Assembly: GCA_944989445.1 (NCBI GenBank) | Contig: CALYLW010001186.1 | Location: 62,001 to 126,000 of the forward strand | Reading direction: 5' to 3' | DNA from: Ampullaceana balthica | Lineage: Eukaryota; Mollusca; Gastropoda; Lymnaeidae | DNA length: 64,000 bases | Shown: positions 45,640 to 55,910 of the stretch, piece after piece | How the letters are laid out: each line of letters opens with the position of its first letter | Numbering within the stretch: the stretch's first letter is position 1 | Notes under the pieces: model-generated | Database searches by the model: none | Told to the model about the DNA's origin: nothing | What the model saw: only the letters and a program-made list of their open reading frames with translations | Translations under genes and position numbers: made by a program

Positions 45640-47709
45640 TTAATTTTCTTCAACATGGGTCAATTGTATGTGCCAGCCTGGATCTCCGTAAGGGAATAGT
45701 AGTTTATAAACCATGGGGTCACAGTTCATATTGAGTGCAGAGATACGTTTGCAAGCATCTCCTCTTGGGTATATGCCAATTTCGCGTTGTGCAGGAGGTT
45801 CCACGCCTTCCCCTACAAAGATAGCAGCAACATCAGTTTGACAGGATGGCGCGTTATACCTTCTCATATCCAGAGTTGGATTTTCCATGAACACCATTCG
45901 TACAGCAGCAACAGGATTATTATGAGTGATAATTTCGTGCATTTGCATGTAGGATTTAGCGAAAGGGTTAACCTGTCGTAACATTTTGTCTAGTTGCAAC
46001 AACAACATATCACTGCAAGCACTGTTACAATCGTTTTGCAAACGTTGAGTGGTAGCCTCAGCAGAATCGAAGATATATAGTTGACCGTATCGAGGGGGCG
46101 TGTTAGGATTGGTATACAATGGAGAGACTTGATGATAAATTTGACCGTGGATTCGGAAAGCATACGGTCCATGACCAGGTGGTTGAGCGATGTGGGCGCC
46201 CATTGATGCGAAAGCTAAAGCAGAGTTGTATTCCCTGATATGATCACAGAAATGTCGGGACAGCGGATTCTTGCCACTCAAGAGGTTTTGTAATAAAGGA
46301 GGAGTTTGGGATAGCGGTGGCAAAGACACTTTGCCGTGACGACAACACTTAGTATAATGTCCGGATTTGTTTACCTCTGATGGCCAATGAAGAGCATTCC
46401 AAGTAGTACATAGTGCGGTAGGTAGTCCAATGTTGTGTTCCTCGATGGGAATGGCAGTGTGTTCTTGAAACGCAGCGGAAAGTTGAATGCGATGAATGTG
46501 CATGTGGTTTGCGAGAAGATGGCACTGTTTGAAAGAACGTTTGCAATGTACACACTCAAAGAATGTGTCATGGCGGTGTGTTTTTGTATGTTTGTTGAGA
46601 AGAGATGATGTTGTGAACGATTCAGTGCTGTATTGACACTGTAAGGATTTCGTCAGGGCATGTTTTTTCAAGTGGTTAGTAAGATTTCTGTGTGCGTGAA
46701 ACTGTTTGTCGCAAATGCTGCAAAGAAATGTTGTTGAATGTGTTTCTACATGTACATGTTTAGTTTGTAAGTGCTTCTTGAGAGTGCGAATTGTTTTGAA
46801 GCATTGCTGACAATGGTCACATTGCGTCATTCGTTCAGTGGAGTGTGTTTTTAAATGTGCGTTGAGATATCTCTGGAGGCGGAAGGTTTTGGAACAAATG
46901 GTGCATTTAAAGTTCTTTGTGGGATGCGTTTGTTCACGGGAGTGTCTTTTTAAATGTGCGTTGAAATATCTCTGGAGTCGGAAGGTTTTGGAGCAAATGG
47001 TGCATTTAAAGTCCTCTTTGGAATGTGTTTGTTCACTGGAGTGTTTTTTTAAATGTGCATTGAGATTATATTTTTGTGTGAACTGTTAAGAGCAAATGTT
47101 GCAATTAAATTCTGGCGTTTGTAAATGTTCATCAGTAACAGGAGAGTGGGAAGGTGAAGTCAGATCAGTGTTGAGATCACATGGGTGTTTAATGTTGGTG
47201 CACTTGCCGACGTTGTCAACAGATGGCACCAGAAGGTCATCACGTGTGTTTGTGACAGGCAAGAGAACTTCATAATGGCCATGATCCAAAGGACCGCTAA
47301 ATAGCAGGGATATGGAGAGACGTTGACCCGGATTGTAAACTCGAGGAGGGTCATGCGGACGTTCTCGGAAGTGAATAGTGATAGTAGCGGGAAGTATTTG
47401 AGACATCGCCACAATTTCAGCCTCGCCACCATAAACGCCGGAAGTATTCATGTACGCAGCGTATTTTCGAGCTGAGTGTATGACTGTGCTTCCGTGAGTA
47501 AGAACAACAGACAGGGCGTCGCCATAGTTATCCCAATGTTTGCTAACAAAGCTTACAGCCATCTTGCGAACTTCGAGAGCAACAGTTTCGTCGATGACAT
47601 TTTTCCAGAAATATGCGACAGATAGAAATAAACAGTTACCTGATGCAGGAATTTCGACTACACTGAAAGACCCGTTGACTCCACGAAATATATGTGAAGC
47701 GGTAGCCAT
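45640..47709 (-). pseudogene. Helitron N-terminal region: OTU cysteine protease plus C2H2 zinc-finger array
   Basis: The probable start is ATG 47709 in good context (ACCATGG). The first 200 residues form an OTU-like protease: A-S-G-N-C-L-F with the catalytic Cys, Y-G-G-E-A-E-I, and a distal H-G-H-Y-E-V-L with the catalytic His; the Asp usually before G-N-C is Ser. The same frame continues, past a TAA at 47086 that replaces a Lys-type codon in finger 1, into about seven C2H2 fingers (47105-46450). Fingers 2 and 3 are near-identical (C-T-I-C-S-K-T-F-R-L-Q-R-Y), and finger 6 has lost its second Cys. Then come the Helitron block C-C-R-H-G-K-V-S-L-P-P-L, R-E-Y-N-S-A-L-A-F-A-S-M-G-A and D-P-M-V-Y-K-L-L-F-P-Y-G-D-P-G-W, ending at an in-frame TAA (45640). 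In life it would be one polyprotein with the Rep-helicase. Confidence 0.88.
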
Positions 47710-48029
47710 GGTTAGGAAACGAATGGCAATACGAAGGGGAAAAAGCAAAACAAAGCTTCTGGGACAAACGAAGAGAACAATGGAAAGGCAACGTGGCTCA
47801 GACGACTGTAGAAGATAACAAAGCGACTGAGGACACAGCTTGAGCTTGAGCGACTGAGGTACACACTCCTAAGGGTACACACTATTACGCATGCCTGGAG
47901 AGGTGGTGTCTATGTTCGCTAAGAAATGGGGGAAAAAGAACGGGCAAGAAAAAAAGGGGAGGGGGAGAACGGACACAAACAGTAGCACGAACAAATTGGA
48001 ACAACGCGAGTGATTGTTGGGGGACCACC

Positions 48030-48260
48030 GAAGAATTTTTTATAAGTATTTCGGACATCGCCACAATATATAATCAAATATTACAGCCATGAAGCCAAGT
48101 TGGAGAGCAACAACTTCGTCCATGCACCAAATATGCGACCAATAGAAACAGACAGGTACCTGGTGAAGGAATTGATATAACATTGAACTAAGCTTTTTTT
48201 CCGTGACATGCGAAGCGGTGTTTATGTTTGCTAAGAAAGAGGGGAAAGGAACAGGCATTA
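48030..48260 (-). repeat. Decayed partial duplicate of the OTU-coding 5' end
   Basis: GAGAGCAACAACTTCGTC, AATATGCGACCAATAGAAAC and ACCTGGTGAAGGAATT parallel GAGAGCAACAGTTTCGTC, AATATGCGACAGATAGAAAT and ACCTGATGCAGGAATT at 47576-47655. Flanking words (TCTATGTTCGCTAAGAAA at 47908, TTATGTTTGCTAAGAAA at 48221) are also duplicated. The copy has internal deletions and no open frame. Confidence 0.7.
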
Positions 48261-48280
48261 GCATTTTTAAAAAAAAATTT

Positions 48281-48349
48281 GTTGCCGCCTGGGCTTGAAC
48301 CTAAGACCTTCAGCACGTCAGGCAGATGTAATAACCAATACACTACGAA
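48281..48349 (-). repeat. tRNA-derived SINE head (Val-like)
   Basis: On the minus strand the sequence has a box A-like TAGTGTATTGG, an anticodon-like loop CTGACGT (GAC) and box B GTTCAAGCC. The stems carry mismatches and no proper acceptor pairing is seen, so it is a tRNA-derived SINE or pseudo-tRNA, not a working gene. It lies in the Helitron's 5' leader. Confidence 0.6.
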
Positions 48350-48731
48350 ATAATTACACACTGAGCAGCTACATTAAAAGTGAATGTTAAAAACATTGCT
48401 TCTCTCAAGACATGCCCCACTCCACCACTACCTTTGCTTGCCAAACGTTAACTGTGTTTAGTTGACCCGAGAGAGGGTCATTTGTCATGCTCGGTTGCAC
48501 ATATTTTTGCAGCTTACTTGCCTGGCATGGTCCCATGAAGAGAATTATATATATAGATATGCTACGTTTTGCGTGCTCCAAAAACAATATTGTAATGGCT
48601 TTATTTTGTAAAGAACAAATGTCATTTATATTAGTCTCATAGTCTTCTTATTTAATTCTACTTGCTAACTATAAAAAAAACTTTAAGACATAAACAGTAG
48701 TTTGTATTAAAAGACTGCTATATTAGTTTAT

Positions 48732-49330
48732 TTAGTACAAAAGATGTTTTGTTTTTATTGTAAGCAATGCAGAAAATCCACTTTCACAAAGTTGCAAAGG
48801 GTAAAGTATTTTTAAAACTATCTGAGACAGTTCGGAGTACTCAAAATTTCATTAAGCCCACTTTCTGATGCACATATTCAAAGTGGTATCGCTAGTCAGT
48901 TCAATGAATTGGTTTAATTACGATGTTGGTAATTTTATTTGATGAGACAATGTGTGCGAGATTAGGACTGGAAACCCACGAAAAACCACTGAACGTTAAA
49001 AAAACAACCCAATTATAATTAAAATTGGTCCTGCATTGATTGAATGTGACCAGAAATCAAATTTATCAATATTTGTTTATTTATTTCAACATTTTCTGGT
49101 TTCTCGGTGATTTCGTATAATTGATCAAACATCTCAAAGTTACCTTGAAATAATCTTCTTTTCCAAAGATCAAGCTTTTTCGTAAAAGCAGACACTTTGT
49201 CACTGAGAGTAATATATGTGTCTGCTTTCCTTGCCGAGTTGAATTAAGTTTATTGAGTTCTTCAAAAGTTTCAGCCAAGTAAGCCAAAACAGCAACCCAT
49301 AAGCTATGGTTCAAATGATCAACAAGCTTT
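48732..49330 (-). pseudogene. hAT 2 transposase C-terminal half, ZBED5/SCAND3-like, broken
   Basis: Minus-strand blocks are S-L-W-V-A-V-L-A-Y-L-A-E-T-F-E-E-L-N-K-L-N (49081-49314) and, after shifts, S-E-L-S-Q-I-V-L-K-I-L-Y-P-L, then L-C-E-S-G-F-S-A-L-L-T-I-K-T-K, ending in TAA at 48732. The second block is the hAT C-terminal dimerisation domain of the ZBED5/SCAND3/GTF2IRD2 lineage, the first its typical mid-domain. It differs clearly from the ZMYM1-like transposase of hAT 1, confirming two separate hAT families. Stops and frame changes separate the blocks; the Helitron inserted just beyond the stop codon. Confidence 0.85.
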
Positions 49331-50089
49331 GAGTTTTTTCTACAAGAAACTCTCTTACGTCATCACGTAATTCAAACAGTCTGATAACCAGCGAATTTCA
49401 GTATACATCAGTAACTGTTAATGTTCATGATTCATATCCGAACATAAGAAATCAAAGAAACGAGAATATAATAGACGAGCCTTGATAAAATTTAAAAAAA
49501 CTATTTAGGCCAGATCAAAAATATATTTTAAGTCTGCGTTATTTATTTTAATTTCTAGTCTTTCTCGATGAATCATACAGTGCGTAAATTTCATGCTTTG
49601 CTCGCGGACCACCAGGCACATCTTCGCGGACCTCTAGTCCACGGACCACAGGTTGAGAACCACTGCTTTAAGCCACTCATTTTTCTTGTCTTGGTCATTT
49701 TGGTTGCTTTTAGTGTCGTCTCTGTCTGTTCTATTAAAAATTCGCCTTTGTCTCTTACTGCTCCCCTACTCTCACTCCCAGCAACTCACAGTTTTTTTTT
49801 AAATCGCCACCAGCAATCCTACATTGTGGATGTGTCATTTATTTATGAGTAGAATTTGTGCCCCTTAGCGCTCAATGGGGGCGCCAAAATCATGCTTGTC
49901 AACTGATTTTTAATGAAGATATTTTCGGAGCTCCAAAATTCAGTCTTGCAAACGTATTTGGGATAAAATAGTTTACATCAAAATAAAATTAAATAATGAG
50001 TTTTAATACTCATTTTGGCGCCCCCTAACGTGGCGCCCGGGGACATATGTCCCCCCTGCCCCCCCCCTCGCTACGCCACTGTACTTTAC

Positions 50090-50420
50090 AACGATTTTCT
50101 TTTTCTAATGTCTTTTTAAAAGTGATGCACGTTGGCTGGTAAGTGTCGTCTGAGTCATACAACGTCATTTATGGAATTCCCAATTTTATATTCACATATC
50201 GTTACAGCAATAATTGTTTAAATATTTCTTTTAATTTCTTTTAATTAATGCACGCTTGGCTTTAAGCATGCCCTGAGTCATACAACTTCAATGAAGGGTA
50301 TATGGGGTGATGTCATACTTTTTATTTTATTTCGATTGATTACAACACTTGAATTTTAAAGTTTTATTAGTTTGTTAAATCACTCGACTAATCCGTGTGT
50401 GATTTAAGCTCTGTGGATGG
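50090..50420. other. Host sequence between two hAT elements
   Basis: Contains the second and third degenerate units of the repeat described at 39515 (GAGTCATACAA words near 50152 and 50275). No gene. Confidence 0.5.
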
Positions 50421-50428
50421 TGTGTACC

Positions 50429-53196
50429 CAGCGGCGTAGCGTGGGTACGTGCCGCCCGGGGCAGAAACCAAATTTTCCGCCCCCCCCCTAAAAATATGTT
50501 AACGCTATAAAGTAAAAAAAAAGTTATTAGAAAGTAATAATAAGAGCACTATATATTTTATGTTAAAAGGAAAGGTTTCATTTCTTTAATGAAATTAGGG
50601 TTTTATGTTTTTACGCATGGTTCAATCTTTCATGTATCAATGTTTTCAGCCACGGCAATAGCCACAATAGCAATATATTAGGTTTTGGTGTGTTCGTAAT
50701 TGATCGTCATTAGTTTTCATTAAAATAATTTAGAGAAGCACTTTTAACACCTTGCTTTACTTAAGACAGATTAAAGCAATGTACGAATTAATTATATTAT
50801 TTTAGGCAGGGTAACTTCGAATCTAAATATCTTTATAAGCTTAAATAAACCATCTAGTCTTGAATTCATTTTAAAAAATTAAATTATATTCTTGGGGTTA
50901 AAATATTCCTTGCCTGACTATGTCATGTGGCATATTTTGAATACTCTAATTTGAAGACAAAATTTCAAAGTCCAGTAGATTAGCTGGTGTACGAAAATCA
51001 TGTCAGTTTTCTAAATTCTATATAACTGCCAAAGCCTCACACGAATTTTACACTAATCTCATCTTATGAAGAAACAAAATTTCTTCTTAACTGTTATTCT
51101 ACATAGCATGGATACATACATATTTGCTTTGATCACCAAAAATGTGCTCTATTGTTCTTTGATTGGAAGGTTCGATTAAAATGATAAGATATCAACACAA
51201 AATTTTATCAAAAGTCAAAGCATCCCTTAAGTATTCCATTCCATTAGTTTCTCTGTGAGTAGCCCCTGATAAGAATTTTTTTTGTCGAGCACTATACGTT
51301 TGTAAAGAATTTCGGGTATTTTTTTTTACATAACTTTGAAAAATAAAAAGATTTCATTGTGACTAGCAAAGTTCCTGCATCTGTTCGTGTGTTGAGCTTT
51401 TTGTCTGCATCTTTCAGTTCTATACCTTCCAAAGTAACCTCAAAATGGCTCCATGGTATATTACTATTTTGTATCTTGAAATCTGAATGCCTGGCTTGTA
51501 GAAGCAATTAGGTATTTCCAACAGTTTATGGACTTGGAAAAGAATGCGTAACAACGCTCAAGTGTACTAAAATAGTTTGGGAATTCCTTTCAGTTGGAGT
51601 ATCATGTTAACAAATTAGGTTTAACTGTTTGAACGAGTTTGACATGAGATTTTACATTTTTGCGCCTTTGTTGAACTCTTGTATACTTTCTAGCCCTTAG
51701 GAAGTATTAACACTAGTTGGGCCTGTGCAATCCATTATTTTAAGATCATCATTTATTCCAAATCATTTCATAATTATCGTAAGCAGATTTAATTTTGTTT
51801 GAATGAAATCTTTGAAAGATTCTACAGCGTCTACTTTATTTATTTTCAATCTTTACATATCACACAACTGGAGTTGTTTGATCCTTATGTCAAATATATG
51901 AAAATCTATCAAATACTATTAAAAACAATATTTGGTATCTTGTTGTTGAAGAAAGATGATTTTTCGTGAATTGTATCTCCTAAAATTGTTGTGTGCTCAG
52001 TTTGAATTTTAGATGACAATTTTTTTACCCCTTTTCCCACTATATTCTCGGAGTGCTCGAACGTACTTTGCAAGCTAATGCATTAGTTCCAGAATTTTGC
52101 CTTTATTTGCAACAGTATTGCCCTCTATGTGACCTCATAAAGCCACATTCAATTTCGCCAGGATTTAATAATGTCAAATATTCTAACAAGAACTTCTTGC
52201 CACTTTGTTTTCTCTTTTACAACAACTAATTGTCGGTCTTTATTAGTAGTCTATTCCTTTTTATCCAATTTCTGATTCCTTCCATTTGCAAAAAAAGTTT
52301 GGTAATGTTGAGTAGTTATTTAGTACGTATCTTGGCTTTTCATTTATTTTATTTAAATTTATTTTCACGTTTTTAACAATTAGCTAATTAACAACGAGGA
52401 ATTTTCCGCCCCCCCCCTTAAATTTTGTATTTATTTGTACCAAGTGTTAATTCCACTAGATAAGTATTTGTCTCCATATTATTGTTTATGCCAAAAAACA
52501 AAAGAAATTAATATTAAAATAAGCCATATAAATACGCCAACAATTTTTTCCAGTAGTTCACTTACGTTAAAATCAAACTTGAATCAATTATATATACCAG
52601 CACATTATTGTCATACTTTCAGCCCTATGTTTTCCAGATCAGTAACATTAGTTCAGAAGACTTCAGATTTATAATGGAGTTTGAAGTTTTGGCATTAGAA
52701 GCGCTATCGTATTTTAATATAGTTCATTATTTCATTTTTTGTTAAAATATTGGCTTTTATTTTCTTTTATTAAAATTTAATTTCCCGTTTTAACAACTAG
52801 CTAATTAACAACGATGAATTTGCCCCCCCCCCTTTCAAATTTCTAAAACAGGGGCGGCTGTCAAATTTTAAGAATCAACGAATTGTTCAGCACATCAGTG
52901 TCAAGTTCTCATACCTATTTATCCTCTTTTTTTATTACAGTAGTATTAGTATCAGAAGATTTTATATCAAATAAGGAGTTTGAAGTTTTGGCAGCTAAAA
53001 CGTTCACATGCTTTTATTCCTTTATTTCTTTTATTAATTTCTTATTTTGGCTTTTCTTTAATTTCGATTTTTTTAAAAACTCCTCGTTCTTTTAAAATGT
53101 TCATTTTAAGAAACTAATTAAAGACTAGGAATATGCCGCCCCTGGCAAAGTACCGCCGGGGCATTTGCTCCCCCTGCCCACCTCGCTACGCCACTG
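50429..53196. mobile_element. 2.8-kb hAT element, perfect 8-bp duplication
   Basis: Starts CAGCGGCGTAGCGTGGG and ends CCTCGCTACGCCACTG, with TGTGTACC on both sides (50421-50428, 53197-53204). The size and termini indicate a full-length but decayed relative of hAT 1. Subterminal GCCGCCCGGGGCAG and TACCGCCGGGGCA are inverted partners. Runs of C next to TTTCCG at 50475 and 52400, and at 52816 after TTTG, indicate internal duplication of the left-end region. The insertion lies at the beginning of a 77-bp minisatellite. Confidence 0.9.
51292..51507 (-). pseudogene. hAT transposase fragment (ZMYM1-like)
   Basis: The frame reads R-T-D-A-G-T-L-L-V-T-M-K-S-F-Y-F-S-K-L, matching in pattern the R-S-D-A-E-T-L-L-A-G-I-L-S-F-K-F block of hAT 1. 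Little else of the transposase is recognisable in this element, so it is older or faster decayed than hAT 1. Confidence 0.55.
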
Positions 53197-53497
53197 TGTG
53201 TACCACACTCCGACACCCCACCACTAACTACGTCACTGGCAGGAGGTTTATGTCAAATAATGATGTCACCAGGTGTGTACCACACTCCGACACCCCACCA
53301 CTAACTACGTCACTGGCAGGAGGTTTATGTCAAATAATGATGACACCAGGTGGGTACCACAATCCGACACCCCACCACTAATTACGTCACTGGCAGGAGT
53401 TTTATGTCAAATAATGATGTCGCCAGATGTGTACCACACTCCGACACCCCACCACCAACTACGTCACTGGCAGGAGGTTTATGTCAAATAATGATGT
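53197..53497. repeat. 77-bp minisatellite, about 4 copies
   Basis: Unit: TGTGTACCACACTCCGACAC then CCCACCACTAACTACGTCACTGGCAGGAGG and TTTATGTCAAATAATGATGTCACCAGG. The open frames across it (82 and 72 codons) are artefacts of the repetition. Confidence 0.92.
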
Positions 53498-54889
53498 GAT
53501 GTTTCTTAACCTTCTGTTTTTCTGTAAAGTAATGGGGGTGAGACTGCAATCAGGCTTTTAAATAGGCAAATTTATAATATAAAAAACAGGGTATTAGTAT
53601 GCCTGACAAGACGTAACACAACAGCGAACGTTTCGGCAAAGAGCCTTCCTCAACGGACAAATAGTACACACATGAAACGAATAACACGTAATAATAATAA
53701 AAAAACACTTAGCTGCGGTGAAATCCAAGCAGTCCAGTAGGGATTGTTTTTCTGTAGTTTGTTGGTCAGAGTATTTTTAGTTTCCGAGTTATACCAAACA
53801 ATTCGTTGGTGACTTTTAAAGACGCTGAGACAAGAGCTGAACACTTACTACAGAAGAAATCTGTTTTTAAAAATGCATAGCTTAGCGTCAAATATTTTGA
53901 AGAAAAAATAATAAAAAGATTCAATATCAAATAATGTCAAGTTAAGTTGTGATTCTATATACTATAGCATTTACTAAATTTAATTAATTTTAACATTATT
54001 TCCAGCTGAATTATTATTTTTTTTATTTTTTTTATTTTAGCACTATTGTAGAATCACCGATATTAATTATATTTGTGATACAAGTATCAGACGTGTTGAT
54101 TTATTTGGTTGGTTACATTTGTCCAGACAACTCTTGTACAAAGGGAGGTAATACATTATAAAATGTTATTTATTGATTATTTTTGTTTGTTTTTCTTTTC
54201 ATTTTGACTGGAAATAAATTATTTGTAATTAGGTCATCAACTTTCATCAAGTAACAACTATTTAATACACATAAATTCTTGGAAATATAATCGCACGGAA
54301 ATATAAATCCTAAGATGGTGGGGATTACATAAAAATATTGTTTCGGAGATGGGTCATTCTTGTCTTTTGACCTTTAATGAAACGAACAAAAGTAAATTGA
54401 GCTAAGGAAATATACCGTAAAAACTGTGTAAACAATGTATTTATTGTTATGTAGTAACGTATAATGTAAAGTAATTATATTGTATGGCAGCAAAAAATAA
54501 AACAAAGGCTACTGGCATTATGTATGATCTAACAATCAGAGGCGTTGCAACGACTTGTCATCGGTGTAGTTGCCAAGGGCGTCGAGAGCTAATGCATCAA
54601 CTTTTTCAAATTTAGAATTTTCCTACATTTTTTATTTTTTTTATATTTATTAGTCAAGGGTGCTAAAAATAAACTAGCCAAGAACCCGGAAAACTCTTCT
54701 GCCTAAAATGTAACTTGCATTTAAAATAATTGAGTGTCGATGATTTAAAACAAATTCCAATGAATGTTCAGTTGACCCATTTTTTGGGGAATTTTTTTGG
54801 ACCATGACCTTCTGAAACACGCTGAATTTTTTTAAAAATTGTGTCATTCTAAGCATAAGTATTTGTATTTTTTTTTAATTTCCCGTAAT
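53498..54889. other. Intergenic; possible Penelope-like fragment near 53.6 kb
   Basis: Mostly AT-rich with no gene. The first 150 bp contain the motif described in the next entry. Confidence 0.45.
53622..53656 (-). other. GAGGAAGGCTC...GCCGAAACG motif, Penelope-like or degenerate hammerhead
   Basis: The minus strand reads TTGAGGAAGGCTCTTTGCCG followed by AAACGTTCG. A short GGC/GCC stem closed by a loop and followed by GAAAC is reminiscent of the hammerhead core CUGANGA-stem II-GAAA that occurs in Penelope-like elements. Here the first core base is T instead of C, and the cleavage-site side is not identified. No reverse transcriptase is seen nearby. Confidence 0.25.
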
Positions 54890-55425
54890 CTTGTTGGTCG
54901 TAGAAGGTTCTAATGTTTCCATTAGAACTTACTGGGTGCTTGGTAGACCTTGGTGTTCGTAGGGGGTTCTAATGTTTTCATTAGAACTTACTGGGTGCTT
55001 GGTAGACCTTGGTGGTAGGGGGTTCTAATGTTTCCTTTAGAACTTACTGGGTGCTTGGTAGACCTTGTTGGTCGTAGGGGGTTCAAATGTTTCCATTATA
55101 ACTTACTGGGTGCTTGTTAGACCTTTGTGGTAGGGGGTTCTAATGTATCCATTAGAACTTACTGGGTGCTTGGTAGACCTTGGTGGTCGTAGGGGGTTCT
55201 AATGTTTTCATTAGAACTTACTGGGTGCTTGGTAGACCTTGGTGGTAGTAGGGGGTTCTAATGTTTCCATTAGAACTTACTGGGTGCTTGGTAGACCTTG
55301 GTGGTCGTAGGGGGTTCTAATGTTTTCATTAGAACTTACTGGGTGCTTGGTAGACCTTGGTGGTAGTAGGGGGTTCTAATGTTTCCATTAGAACTTACTG
55401 GGTGCTTGGTAGACCTTGGTGGGCG
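54890..55425. repeat. 59-bp minisatellite with a built-in hairpin, about 9 copies
   Basis: Each unit contains TTCTAATGTTTCCATTAGAA, whose 8-bp arms are perfectly complementary, followed by CTTACTGGGTGCTTGGTAGA. Units of 59 bp alternate with slightly shorter ones that lack part of GGTCGTA. Confidence 0.92.
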
Positions 55426-55910
55426 CCCCATCTCCCTTCCAGTTCAGCAGATGACTTTCTTAGAGATAGTCATTTATCAGCATTTTTATTGTGGCTTTAA
55501 CGTAGGCTAGATCCCACGCCCTCAGCTTGTGAGGCGAGCGCTCTATTGACGTCACTATCCAGCCGTCTATGGATACTTTGGAAGTTTTTTTTCTCTTAAA
55601 GAAACATTCAATGTTGGAACGTCCTGTATAACTTTTATAATTTTACTCTTATAGTAACAATGTAAATTAGAACGTATTTCAAATAGTATACTACTTTAAA
55701 CGTAAAATATACGTGTTATGTTATTTTTAAGTAATAGTGGAACCACTCAGGGAAACCATCACCCAAAATAAACATCTAATAGAATTTTCCCGAACATATG
55801 CCGCTTTGACAGCCTAATGATTTTTTTCTGTTCTTGAATATTACGTAACATGTATGTTGTCAATGGGAGAGTTTAAAGATATGGATGCTATTTCCGGGTC
55901 CCATAGGTTT
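55426..55910. other. Spacer between minisatellites, with a tRNA-like remnant
   Basis: Apart from the tRNA-like segment at 55495-55572 nothing is recognised. Confidence 0.45.
55495..55572 (-). repeat. tRNA-derived SINE head remnant
   Basis: The minus strand reads GGCTGGATAGTGACGTCAAT AGAGCGCTCGCC, resembling a tRNA D-arm (GGATAGCTCAGTTGGTAGAGC), then CTCACAAGCTGAGGG and GTGGGATCTAGCCTACG, resembling the T-arm (box B GTTCGAnCC, degraded). It is not a plausible functional tRNA. Confidence 0.5.

Larger units (their letters stand above)
42364..48557 (-). mobile_element. Helitron (6.2 kb), innermost element of the nest
   Basis: Read on the minus strand it starts TCTATATATATAATTCTC (5' TC) at 48557 and ends GGGTCAGCTAG at 42364, with a perfect 8-bp stem hairpin GCGGCGTA/TACGCCGC 11 nt before the end. 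The flanking host bases are A before the TC and T after the CTAG, the A/T insertion typical of Helitrons, with no duplication. It encodes OTU, C2H2 fingers, Helitron N-terminal domain, HUH Rep and PIF1 helicase on the minus strand. It interrupts hAT 2 near that element's transposase 3' end, so it is the youngest of the three. Confidence 0.93.
41689..49665. mobile_element. hAT transposon 2 (ZBED5/SCAND3-like), nested in hAT 1
   Basis: Ends CAGTGGTTCTTAACC and GGTTGAGAACCACTG are inverted and of the widespread CAGTGGTTCTCAA type. The flanks CTGTAAGC (41681-41688) and CTTTAAGC (49666-49673) are an 8-bp duplication with one mismatch. Without the Helitron it is about 1.8 kb. The subterminal GGACCACTACTAAAAAT and GCGGACCACCAGGCACATC are also related. 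The transposase remnant is on the minus strand at 48732-49330. Confidence 0.88.
39587..50081. mobile_element. hAT transposon 1 (ZMYM1-like), outermost shell of a three-level nest
   Basis: The element starts CAGTGGCGTAGCTAGCG and ends CTCGCTACGCCACTG, flanked by a perfect 8-bp duplication TACTTTAC (39579-39586 and 50082-50089). Subtracting the nested insertion leaves about 2.5 kb, normal for hAT. The last ~220 bp are closely similar to the right end of the 686-bp element at 32052. Its transposase lies on the minus strand (about 39930-41250). The second hAT (41689-49665) sits inside it. Confidence 0.92.

Noticed and set aside
49568..49852. 94-codon plus-strand frame
   Set aside because: Spans the right end of hAT 2 and its target; no conserved motif.
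53133..53491. Two overlapping plus-strand frames of 82 and 72 codons
   Set aside because: They run through the 77-bp minisatellite and have no family resemblance.
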